From positions 1 through 44,605 of the forward strand of contig WJIQ01000181.1 in assembly GCA_014730255.1 (NCBI GenBank): a stretch of DNA of 44,605 bases, written 5' to 3'. The first letter of the stretch is position 1. Every line of letters starts with the position of its first letter. A program made the translations under genes and the position numbers. Positions 1 to 6,923 of this stretch are shown here, piece by piece. Under the pieces are notes generated by a model. It ran no database searches and was not told where the DNA came from. It saw only the letters and a list, made by a program, of their open reading frames with translations. Origin of the DNA: a bacterium. Its GTDB lineage: Bacteria; Krumholzibacteriota; Krumholzibacteriia; LZORAL124-64-63.

Positions 1-7
1 GATCCAA

Positions 8-451
8 GTGAACAACAAGGGCTTTACGCTGATCGAGCTCATGATCGTGGTCGTCATCATCGGCATCCTGGCCGCGATCGCCATCCCCAACTTCATCTCC
101 ATGCAGGACCGCGCCAAGGAAGCCCGCGTCAAGAGCGGCGCCCACACGGTCCAGCTGTCGGCCGAGGACTACTCGGTCCGGAACGACGGCGAGTACGCTG
201 ATGCGCTCGTGGACGTCACCAACCTGCTGCCCGACAACGATGGCGATGGCGGCTCCGACCTGATCGTCAACGCCTTCACCGGTGCTCAGAGCGAGCCTTC
301 GATTCTGGGCGAGGCGGCCGCTACTGGGGCGATCGGATACGCTCCGATCGATAATGGAGGCTTCACCGCCGGCTATAACGTGACGGGCTACGGTAAGGAC
401 GGCGACTCCGGCGACGACGGGATCGTCATCCGGCTGTCCAGCGGCATCTAG
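8..451 (+). CDS. pilA: Type IV major pilin (prepilin)
   Basis: Structural subunit of the type IV pilus, 147 residues. It begins with a short five-residue leader MNNKG followed by the class III prepilin signature FTLIEL. Cleavage is expected after G5, leaving Phe1 and the conserved Glu5 of the mature protein (E10 here), followed by a continuous hydrophobic helix to about residue 29. The globular part has no cysteine, so the usual C-terminal disulfide loop is absent; an Asp/Gly-rich stretch near residues 76-83 (DNDGDGGSD) could bind a metal. The start is a GTG only seven bases from the window edge, so its ribosome binding site cannot be judged. A GspG-type pseudopilin looks similar, but the adjoining pilD and pilMNOPQ genes favour PilA. 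A strong hairpin follows, so the pilin is probably transcribed separately. Confidence 0.88.
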   Translation: MNNKGFTLIELMIVVVIIGILAAIAIPNFISMQDRAKEARVKSGAHTVQLSAEDYSVRNDGEYADALVDVTNLLPDNDGDGGSDLIVNAFTGAQSEPSILGEAAATGAIGYAPIDNGGFTAGYNVTGYGKDGDSGDDGIVIRLSSGI

Positions 452-473
452 TCCGGCTGTTCCAGCAACGACG

Positions 474-499
474 CGGCGGACCCCCTCGGGGGTCCGCCG
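474..499 (+). terminator. Hairpin terminator after pilA
   Basis: Perfect 11-bp G+C stem (474-484 paired with 489-499) with a CTCG tetraloop, 23 bases after the pilA stop. No T-run follows, so it may act as a pausing or Rho-assisted terminator, or protect the 3' end of an abundant pilin mRNA. Confidence 0.65.
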
Positions 500-518
500 T
501 CGTCGTGCGTGCCACCGG

Positions 519-537
519 CTGGCATCGTGATTGCAAT
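519..537 (+). promoter_or_regulatory. Sigma-54 (-24/-12) promoter for the ABC/pilD unit
   Basis: The sequence CTGGCATCGTGATTGCAAT has the invariant GG (521-522) and GC (533-534) of an RpoN promoter with the obligatory ten-base gap. It matches TGGCA and TTGCA exactly, with two mismatches to the family consensus YTGGCACG-N4-TTGCW. Predicted transcription start is near 546, about 70 bases before the ABC ATPase. In well-studied pilus systems the activator is PilR, which is not in this window. Confidence 0.72.
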
Positions 538-616
538 TGTTCCCCAGGTCATCGCGAAATGTCGCATGCTGCCGCGTGACACGGGATTCAGACCGGGAAA
601 GGAACCACTGCTGGTC

Positions 617-1609
617 ATGAGCCATCCTCGAGCGGTCGGAAACGGACCAGCCGGATCGATCCTCACCGTCGACGGGCTTCGCAAGACCTATCGCCAGGGA
701 TTCCTCGGACGTCGGGGCGCCCCGGCGGTCGCGGACGTGTCCCTGGAGGTCCGGCGCGGCGAGATCTTCGCCCTGCTCGGCCACAACGGCGCCGGCAAGA
801 CGACCACCCTGAAGGCCATCCTCGGACTCGTCCGGCCGGACCGGGGGCGCATCACCATCGACGGGGTCGATGCCGCCCGTCCGGAGTCCCGCGAGAGCGT
901 GGGCTACCTGCCCGAGGCGCCGTACTTCCACGAGAACCTCGCCGCCCGCGAGCTCCTGGACTTCTACGGCAAGCTGCTCGGCCTGTCGCGCGAGCAGCGT
1001 CGCGAGCGGACGGCCGAGTGCCTCGCCCAGGTCGGCATGGCGCACGAGGCCCGCCGCAAGCTCCGGGACTGCTCCAAGGGCATGCGCCAGCGCATCGGCC
1101 TGGCGCAAGCGCTGCTCAACCGGCCGCGGCTGCTGATCCTCGACGAGCCGCAGTCGGGTCTCGACCCCCTCGGCCGCCGGCAGGTGCGCGACCTCCTGCT
1201 CGCCGAGAAGCGCCGCGGCGCGACCATCGTCTTCTCCTCGCACATCGTGCCCGACGTCGAGGCGATCGCCGACCGGGTCGCGATGCTGCGGCATGGCCGC
1301 CTCGCCGAGATCAAGGATCTTTCCAGCCGCCCGCCGTCGCGGTGCTTCCGCATCGTCGCGGCGCCCCCGCGGACCGCCGAGCAGCCGTCCTCGCGCTGGC
1401 TCGAGGACCCGCGCTGGACCGTGACCGAGACGACGTCCGACCGCTGGATCCTCGACGTCGTGGGAGCGGGCAACCTGGGCGCGCTACTGGCGGAGCTGGA
1501 TCAGGCGAGCGCTGCGGTGCATGACGTGCGGGCCCGCGGCGGCGACCTGGAGACCGAGTTCCTCGCCGGACTCGAGCGGGACCACGCGCAGGAGGTGCCG
1601 TCATGCTGA
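617..1609 (+). CDS. ABC transporter ATPase, PilH-like
   Basis: Nucleotide-binding subunit of an ABC-2 type transporter, about 330 residues. Walker A GHNGAGKT lies near residues 55-62, a variant signature (CSKGMRQR) near 152-159, Walker B LLILDEP near 172-178 and the switch histidine at about 209; a poorly conserved C-terminal region of roughly 100 residues follows. I chose the ATG at 617 because the upstream in-frame extension has no homologous look and a GGAAAGGA element lies just ahead. The stop overlaps the permease start by seven bases. In Myxococcus xanthus an ABC ATPase and permease (pilH, pilI) lie between pilA and pilD and are needed for pilus assembly; the same position here suggests that role, although the sequence alone resembles any ABC-2 ATPase. 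Confidence 0.85.
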   Translation: MSHPRAVGNGPAGSILTVDGLRKTYRQGFLGRRGAPAVADVSLEVRRGEIFALLGHNGAGKTTTLKAILGLVRPDRGRITIDGVDAARPESRESVGYLPEAPYFHENLAARELLDFYGKLLGLSREQRRERTAECLAQVGMAHEARRKLRDCSKGMRQRIGLAQALLNRPRLLILDEPQSGLDPLGRRQVRDLLLAEKRRGATIVFSSHIVPDVEAIADRVAMLRHGRLAEIKDLSSRPPSRCFRIVAAPPRTAEQPSSRWLEDPRWTVTETTSDRWILDVVGAGNLGALLAELDQASAAVHDVRARGGDLETEFLAGLERDHAQEVPSC

Positions 1610-2367
1610 GCCGGACGCTGGCCATCGCCCTGGCGACCTTCCACGAGACGGTCCGCGACCGCCTCTTCTACCTCGTCGGCTTCTTCGGCGTCGCCCTCGT
1701 CGGCGCGAGCATGGTCCTGTCGCCATTGACCGTGGGCGCGCAGAGCAAGATCGTCGCCGACGTCGGCCTCGGCAGCATGGCGCTGCTGGGCCTGCTCGTC
1801 GTCCTCCTGGTCGGGTCGAACCTGGTCCGCAAGGAGATGGACCGCCACACGATCACCACGGTGCTGACCAAGCCGGTCGGGCGCACCGATTACCTGATCG
1901 GCAAGTACCTGGGACTGGCCCTGACCTTGACCGTGATGATCGCCCTGATGGGGCTGATCTACTTCGGCGCCGTCTCCATGACCACCATGAAGCCGGGCCT
2001 GGCGCACCTGGGCGCGATCTATCTCACCCTGCTCGAGCTGCTGATCCTCACGTCGGCCGCCGTCGCCTTCTCCTTCCTGGTGGGCAACGCCCTGTCGGCG
2101 GTGCTGACCGCGGCGCTGTTCGTGATCGGCCACCTGTTGCGGTCCCTGCGCGACTTCGCGGCGATGACCGAGGGCCTGAGCCAGGACGTGATCATGGTCG
2201 CCTACCGCATCCTGCCCGACCTCGAGGTGTTCAACGTGCGCAGCGAGGTCGTCCACGGCGATGCCGTCGGTGCCGGTCTGATCGGCATGGCGACGTTCTA
2301 CGGCATCGGCTGGGTGATCGTGTTCCTGGTGGTCGCGCGGGCCCTCTTCGACCGGAAGGAGCTCTGA
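1603..2367 (+). CDS. ABC-2 type permease, PilI-like
   Basis: Integral membrane subunit of 254 residues paired with the preceding ATPase. About six hydrophobic segments are visible: near residues 20-40, 55-75, 100-125, 135-165, 165-185 and the C-terminal 225-248. After the second segment comes RKEMDRHTITTVLTKPVGR, typical of ABC-2 permeases. It starts inside the end of the ATPase gene and its TGA overlaps the next ATG, so the genes are translationally coupled. Substrate is unknown. The position between pilA and pilD matches M. xanthus pilI, suggesting an envelope function tied to pilus biogenesis. That assignment rests on gene order. Confidence 0.8.
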   Translation: MLSRTLAIALATFHETVRDRLFYLVGFFGVALVGASMVLSPLTVGAQSKIVADVGLGSMALLGLLVVLLVGSNLVRKEMDRHTITTVLTKPVGRTDYLIGKYLGLALTLTVMIALMGLIYFGAVSMTTMKPGLAHLGAIYLTLLELLILTSAAVAFSFLVGNALSAVLTAALFVIGHLLRSLRDFAAMTEGLSQDVIMVAYRILPDLEVFNVRSEVVHGDAVGAGLIGMATFYGIGWVIVFLVVARALFDRKEL

Positions 2368-3089
2368 TGCGAGGCGGCGTGATCCTGGGCCTGCTCCTCG
2401 TGGCGAGCCTGATGGTGGGCGGCCTGTCGCTGCTGGCCGCCGAGGTGCGCGATCCCGACGACGGGCAGCGCTCGGACGAACGCCTGTACCTGCCCGACGG
2501 CGAGCTGCTGCGGCACGCGAGCCTCGGCTGGCACGCGCCGCTGGCCGACTACACCTGGCTCCAGGCCACCCAGTACTATGGCGGCTATCATCAGGGCGAG
2601 CACGACTTCCGGTACTTCGACGGGCTGGTCGAGGCGACGATCCTGCTCGACCCGCGCTTCGTGGAGGCCTACGTGTTCGCCGGCCTCGCCCACTGCTTCG
2701 ACAGCCAGGACTATCAGGCCGCCATCGACATCATGAAGCGCGGCCTGGTGGCCAACCCCGACAGCTGGCGACTGCCCTTCGAGATCGGCTTCGTCCATTA
2801 CGTGTTCACCCGCGAGTTCGACCGCGCGTCCATGTGGTTCGCCGCGGCGGCCGAGCGTCCGGGCGCGTCCGATTTCTGCCGACGCTTCGCCGCCTGGAGC
2901 GCCAGCCGCGCCGGCGACGCCCAGGGGGCGCTGCTGCTCTGGGAGAACCTGCGCCGCACGACCGAGAGCGAGGAGATGCGCGAGCTCGCGACCCGGCAGA
3001 TCGAGAAGCTGACCAGCGGCGGGAACGTCCACCCGCAGCCGGGCCAGATCGGCCCGCCGGCTCCCGCGGACCCCGGAGGCCATCTCTGA
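2367..3089 (+). CDS. Membrane-anchored TPR-like protein in the pil cluster
   Basis: Unrecognised protein of about 240 residues. An N-terminal hydrophobic segment (residues 4-25, GVILGLLLVASLMVGGLSLL) can act as an uncleaved anchor or signal. The rest looks like helical hairpins of the tetratricopeptide type: phrases such as LDPRFVEAYVFAGLAHCF and DYQAAIDIMKRGLVANPDSW repeat with TPR-like spacing. It overlaps the permease and the pilD start (TGATG at both ends), so it is part of the same coupled unit. Pilus systems usually have a TPR pilotin (PilF, PilW or Tgl) for secretin assembly, but that is a lipoprotein and no lipobox is seen here. It could also be an accessory subunit of the ABC transporter, in the place of M. 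xanthus PilG. Confidence 0.7.
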   Translation: MRGGVILGLLLVASLMVGGLSLLAAEVRDPDDGQRSDERLYLPDGELLRHASLGWHAPLADYTWLQATQYYGGYHQGEHDFRYFDGLVEATILLDPRFVEAYVFAGLAHCFDSQDYQAAIDIMKRGLVANPDSWRLPFEIGFVHYVFTREFDRASMWFAAAAERPGASDFCRRFAAWSASRAGDAQGALLLWENLRRTTESEEMRELATRQIEKLTSGGNVHPQPGQIGPPAPADPGGHL

Positions 3090-3850
3090 TGACCCTCGCG
3101 ATCGCCCTCGCGGCCGTCCTCGGGGCCTGCCTCGGCAGCTTCGGCAACGTGCTCGTGCACCGGATGCCGCGCGACGAGCAGGTCGCACGCGGCCGCTCGC
3201 GCTGCCCGTCCTGCGGGATGCAGATCGCCTGGTTCGACAACCTGCCCGTGATCAGCTGGCTCCTGCTGCGGGGCCGCTGCCGCGGTTGCCGGGCGCCCAT
3301 CGCCTGGCGGTATCCGCTGGTCGAGCTCGCGTCGGCGGCGCTGGCGGGGGCCTGCGTCTGGATCCATGGCCCGACGCTGCCGGCGCTGTGGGCGTTCGTC
3401 TTCCTGTATCTCCTGCTGATCATCGGCCTGATCGACTGGGCCCACATGATCATCCCGCACGGGCTGACCGTCTCGGGCATCGTCCTCGGCCTCGCCCTGG
3501 CGCCCTGGGCCGGTCCCGGCCTGGCCGACGCCATCCTCGGCCTGCTGGTCGGCGGGGGCGTCGTCCTCGCCCTCTCGGAGGGTTACCGGCTCGCCCGGGG
3601 GCAGGCCGGCATGGGAGGCGGCGACGTCATGCTCATGGCCATGGTCGGCACCTTCCTGGGTCCCTGGGCCGCCGCCGCCGTGCTCGCCGCGGGTGCGCTG
3701 CTGGGGACGCTCTTCGTGGTGATCGCACGCGCCGGACGCGTCCAGGGGACCGCCAAGCTGCCGTTCGGGACGTTCCTGGCCGGCGGCGCGGCGGTGATCC
3801 TGGCCTGGGGCGAGCCGGTCTGGGCCTGGTACCTGGGCCTGCTGACCTGA
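3089..3850 (+). CDS. pilD: Prepilin peptidase / N-methyltransferase
   Basis: Inner-membrane aspartic protease that removes prepilin leaders after glycine and methylates the new N-terminus; 253 residues. The N-terminal cytoplasmic domain carries both zinc-binding pairs, C39-x2-C42 (RCPSC) and C64-x2-C67 (RCRGC), which mark the bifunctional form. The two catalytic aspartates are D116 (GLIDWAHMIIP) and D179 in the GxGD-type motif (GGGDVMLM). The N-terminal GSFGNVLVHRMP motif is also typical, and about eight membrane spans follow. Its substrate PilA is encoded 2.6 kb upstream. The ATG overlaps the preceding stop. Confidence 0.93.
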   Translation: MTLAIALAAVLGACLGSFGNVLVHRMPRDEQVARGRSRCPSCGMQIAWFDNLPVISWLLLRGRCRGCRAPIAWRYPLVELASAALAGACVWIHGPTLPALWAFVFLYLLLIIGLIDWAHMIIPHGLTVSGIVLGLALAPWAGPGLADAILGLLVGGGVVLALSEGYRLARGQAGMGGGDVMLMAMVGTFLGPWAAAAVLAAGALLGTLFVVIARAGRVQGTAKLPFGTFLAGGAAVILAWGEPVWAWYLGLLT

Positions 3851-3935
3851 GCAGGTGTTGCCCGGTGCCCGGTCGAGATTGCCGATCGCCAGCCGATTTC
3901 CCTCAAGCATGCCGGATCGATGCCGATGAGCCACG

Positions 3936-3951
3936 TGGCATGCATGTTGCG
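3936..3951 (+). promoter_or_regulatory. Sigma-54 (-24/-12) promoter for pilMNOPQ
   Basis: TGGCATGCATGTTGCG places GG (3937-3938) and GC (3949-3950) exactly ten bases apart, with TGGCA and TTGC intact. Predicted start is near 3962, 60 bases before pilM. It lies in the only sizeable gap (171 bp) in the 617-8287 run of genes and is the second such element in the pilus block. Confidence 0.68.
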
Positions 3952-4021
3952 ACACCGTGGTGAGCACCGTGCAGCCAGCCGCTGACGGGTTCCGTCTCAA
4001 TGCTGATGAGGTCAGACAGCG

Positions 4022-5203
4022 ATGCTCCCTTTCCTGAAGCGCAAGGCCAAGACCCTGACCGGCATGGACATCGGGTCCAGCGTGGTCAAGTGCATGCGGC
4101 TCGATCTGAGCCAGGAGCCGCCACTGATCACCCACTTCGCGATGACCGACCTCGCGCCCGAGGCCATCGTCGACGGTGAGATCATGGACCGCGAGCTGGT
4201 GATCCGCGCCCTGCAGGACTGCGCCGAGAAGGCCGACCTGCCCAAGGAGCCGGTGGCCACCGCGGTCTCGGGTCGCGCGGTGATCGTCAAGAAGATCGTG
4301 ATGGACAAGATGAGCGAGGAGGACGCGCGCGAGGCCATCTTCTGGGAGGCCGAGCAGCACGTCCCCTTCGACATCGACGACATCACGCTGGACTTCCAGA
4401 TCCTCGACGACGACATCGGCGCCGGGCAGATGGAGATCCTGCTGGTGGCGGCCAAGAAGGACATGGTCCAGACGCACGCCGAGCTGATCCGCGATGCGGG
4501 GTTCATGCCGACCGTGATCGAGGTGGCGTCGTTCGCCAACCAGAACGCCTGGGAGTTCTGCCAGCTGCAGACCCAGGCCGACGCGGAGCCCGGCGAGGAG
4601 GCGGCCAAGGTGCCCGCCGACATCGAGGCCGAGCTCCTCGACGAGCCACCGCTCGACGAGATCGACGAGGGCGAGGAGGAGGAGGAGGCCGACGACGGCG
4701 AGTTCATCGCGATGCTCGACGTCGGCGGCGGCGTGACCAACGTGCACATCGTCAAGAACGGCGTGCCGTACTTCACGCGCGACCTGCCCATCGGCACCAG
4801 CCACTTCGTCGAGGAGTTCCAGAAGCAGCTCGGCCTGACCTACGAGACGGCCAATGCCGTCGCGCACGGGTCGGTCGACGAGGTCGACGCCGAGCTGGTC
4901 ACCGACATCGTCCGCTCGGTGGCCGAGGAGATCTACCAGGGCCTCGAGCCGTCGCTGAGCTACCTGAAGAACAGCGGCGAGGCCGACGGGATCGACCGCA
5001 TCGTCATGAGCGGCGGCGGCGCCCGGCTGCCCGGGCTCAGCGAGCACCTGGCCGAGAGTTACGACGTCCCCAGCGAGATCGCCGATCCGCTCCGGGACCT
5101 GGACTTCGTCGAGGGCCTCTTCGGCGACGACGATCCCGACCAGCTCGGGCCCATGCTGACCGTCAGCGTCGGCCTGGCCCTGCGCAAGGGAGGAGAGCGA
5201 TGA
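4022..5203 (+). CDS. pilM: Type IV pilus inner-membrane platform ATPase-fold protein PilM
   Basis: Cytoplasmic actin/FtsA-fold protein that binds the N-terminus of PilN and links the alignment complex to the pilus motor; 393 residues. Actin-fold nucleotide motifs are present: MDIGSSVVK near 15-23, MLDVGGGVTN near 231-240 and VMSGGGARLPGL near 329-340. Compared with usual PilM proteins of about 350 residues it is longer because of an acidic insert (about residues 183-227, very rich in Glu and Asp) between the first half of the fold and the phosphate-2 loop. The gene starts about 60 bases after a predicted sigma-54 transcription start and ends in an ATGA overlap with pilN. Confidence 0.93.
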   Translation: MLPFLKRKAKTLTGMDIGSSVVKCMRLDLSQEPPLITHFAMTDLAPEAIVDGEIMDRELVIRALQDCAEKADLPKEPVATAVSGRAVIVKKIVMDKMSEEDAREAIFWEAEQHVPFDIDDITLDFQILDDDIGAGQMEILLVAAKKDMVQTHAELIRDAGFMPTVIEVASFANQNAWEFCQLQTQADAEPGEEAAKVPADIEAELLDEPPLDEIDEGEEEEEADDGEFIAMLDVGGGVTNVHIVKNGVPYFTRDLPIGTSHFVEEFQKQLGLTYETANAVAHGSVDEVDAELVTDIVRSVAEEIYQGLEPSLSYLKNSGEADGIDRIVMSGGGARLPGLSEHLAESYDVPSEIADPLRDLDFVEGLFGDDDPDQLGPMLTVSVGLALRKGGER

Positions 5204-5778
5204 TCCGCATCAACCTGCTCCCGCGCGAGGAAGTGCCCAGGCAGCGGCAGGTGGCCCTGCCCGAGCTGAGCACCTTCGCCCCGCTCGTCCTCGTGGTGAT
5301 CGCCGTCGGCGTCATGGCCGTCATGGGCCTCTACCAGGGCCAGAAGATCAAGACCCTCGAGGACACCATCGCCGCCGAGGAGGCCGAGAGCCGTCGCCTG
5401 GCGCCGGAGATCGCCAAGATCAAGCGCCTCGACGAGCAACGGGCAAGCCTGAACCAGCGCCTGGACGTCATCGCCGATCTCGACCGCGACCGGTACTTCC
5501 GCGTCCACCTGCTCGACGAGCTGAACCGTTCGCTGCCCGAGCACATGTGGCTGACGCGCCTCGAGGACGAGGGTGCCGACCGTTACGCCGTCGAGGGCGT
5601 GACGTTCTCGAACTTCCTGGTCAGCGACCTGCTCCAGAACCTGAACCGCTCGCCGTACTTCGACGGGATCGACCTCGAGATCGCCGAGCGGGGCGAGATC
5701 GACGAGATCCGCGTGGTCAAGTTCAAGCTCACCGTCGACGCACTGCGCAACCCCGCAACCGCCGGGCAGGGAGGCTAG
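5200..5778 (+). CDS. pilN: Type IV pilus alignment protein PilN
   Basis: Bitopic inner-membrane protein of the PilMNOP alignment complex, 192 residues. The cytoplasmic N-terminus MIRINLLPREE is the conserved PilM-binding motif. One transmembrane segment follows (about residues 29-48), then a periplasmic coiled coil (about 55-100) and a ferredoxin-like domain ending in the strand RVVKFKLTVDAL. ATGA overlap with pilM and a two-base gap to pilO indicate a single translationally coupled operon. Confidence 0.92.
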   Translation: MIRINLLPREEVPRQRQVALPELSTFAPLVLVVIAVGVMAVMGLYQGQKIKTLEDTIAAEEAESRRLAPEIAKIKRLDEQRASLNQRLDVIADLDRDRYFRVHLLDELNRSLPEHMWLTRLEDEGADRYAVEGVTFSNFLVSDLLQNLNRSPYFDGIDLEIAERGEIDEIRVVKFKLTVDALRNPATAGQGG

Positions 5779-5780
5779 GC

Positions 5781-6449
5781 ATGAACAGGGATCTGGACCT
5801 CAAGGATCCGCGCTTTCTCCGCTGGGCCGCCGCCGTGCTCGTGGTCGCCGTGATCACGCCGCTGTGGTTCACGCAGACGTTCGTCTCCTTCTCGCATGCC
5901 TCGCGCCAGCAGAAGATCGAGCAGCTGGAGAAGCGCCACCACGAGCTGAGCCGCGACCTGGAGAAGGCCCGGCTGCTCGTGCGCAACCTCGAGCGGGTCG
6001 AGCGGGAGTACGAGACGCTGCACGGCCAGTGGAAGGTGGCCAGCACGCTGCTGCCCGAGCACAACGAGATGAGCGACCTGCTCCGCAAGGTCACCGCCGC
6101 CGGGTCGCAGTCGGGCGTCGAGTTCAAGCTCTTCCGCCCCGAGCCCGTCGTGGCGCGCGAGTTCTACGCCGACAATCCGGTCTCGGTGCGGATCCGGGGC
6201 GGGTATCACCAGACCGGGGTCTTCCTGAGCCGGCTGGCCAACCTCAACCGGATCGTCAACGTCGACGACCTGCGCCTCGAGGGCATCGCCAATGACGAGG
6301 GGTCGCCGACGGCGACCATCGAGGCCGAGATGCTCCTGACCGCGTACACGCTGTCGGGGGGCATCCCGGACGCGACCGGGGGCGAGAAGCAGCTCGCCAG
6401 CGCCGACGGCGAGGGCGATGGAACCACGCAGGCCCGGGCCACGAACTAG
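5781..6449 (+). CDS. pilO: Type IV pilus alignment protein PilO
   Basis: Partner of PilN in the periplasmic alignment complex, 222 residues. It has a short cytoplasmic N-terminus, one transmembrane helix near residues 13-33, a coiled coil near 40-90 (KIEQLEKRHHELSRDLEKAR) and a C-terminal ferredoxin-like domain including the typical VSVRIRGGYHQTGVFLSRLANL. The start chosen is the ATG after GGGAGGCTAGGC, two bases beyond the pilN stop. The C-terminal tail of about 30 residues after LLTAYTL is polar and probably disordered. Confidence 0.9.
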   Translation: MNRDLDLKDPRFLRWAAAVLVVAVITPLWFTQTFVSFSHASRQQKIEQLEKRHHELSRDLEKARLLVRNLERVEREYETLHGQWKVASTLLPEHNEMSDLLRKVTAAGSQSGVEFKLFRPEPVVAREFYADNPVSVRIRGGYHQTGVFLSRLANLNRIVNVDDLRLEGIANDEGSPTATIEAEMLLTAYTLSGGIPDATGGEKQLASADGEGDGTTQARATN

Positions 6450-6461
6450 GAGAGGACGGAC

Positions 6462-6923
6462 ATGAGGTCACGTAAGCAGTTCCCGCTCCTGATCCTGGCG
6501 ACGTTCATGACCCTGACACTCGTGCCGGCGCCCCATGCGGTCGCCGACGACGAGGCCGGCACCTCGCCCAGCCAGGAATCGGCCGTGCAGCTCGAGGCGG
6601 TCCGGAGCAACGAGTTCTTCTACCAGTCCTACGGCAAGGGCGACCCGTTCAAGGCCCTCGTCGACGGTCGCTACGAGCGGACGACCAGCAGTGAGCTCGT
6701 GGACGTCAACAGCGCCACCCTCGTCGGCGTGGTCTGGAGCGACGACGATCAGTTCGCCCTCGTCGAGAACGGCGAGGGCTTCGGATACATCCTGCGCGTC
6801 GGGGACCGCGTGCAGAACGGCCGGGTGGTCAGCATCCGCAAGGATCGACTGACGGCCAGGATGACCCTCTACGGGATCTCCAACACGGTGGTCCTCAGGC
6901 TAGAGAAACAGGAGGCGAAGTGA
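6462..6923 (+). CDS. pilP: Type IV pilus assembly protein PilP
   Basis: Periplasmic connector between PilNO and the secretin, 153 residues. An N-terminal signal peptide (about residues 1-28, ending APHAVA) is evident, but there is no lipobox cysteine, whereas characterised PilP proteins are lipoproteins. The DPF motif (GKGDPFKALV, about residues 59-68) and the beta-sandwich domain with VGVVWSDDDQFALVENGEG and YILRVGDRV fit the family. A GGAGAGGA ribosome binding site precedes the ATG. The stop overlaps the pilQ start (TGATG). Confidence 0.88.
   Translation: MRSRKQFPLLILATFMTLTLVPAPHAVADDEAGTSPSQESAVQLEAVRSNEFFYQSYGKGDPFKALVDGRYERTTSSELVDVNSATLVGVVWSDDDQFALVENGEGFGYILRVGDRVQNGRVVSIRKDRLTARMTLYGISNTVVLRLEKQEAK

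Noticed and set aside
2798-5047. 749-codon minus-strand frame over pilD and pilM
   Set aside because: Shadow of two pilus genes with clear motifs on the plus strand.
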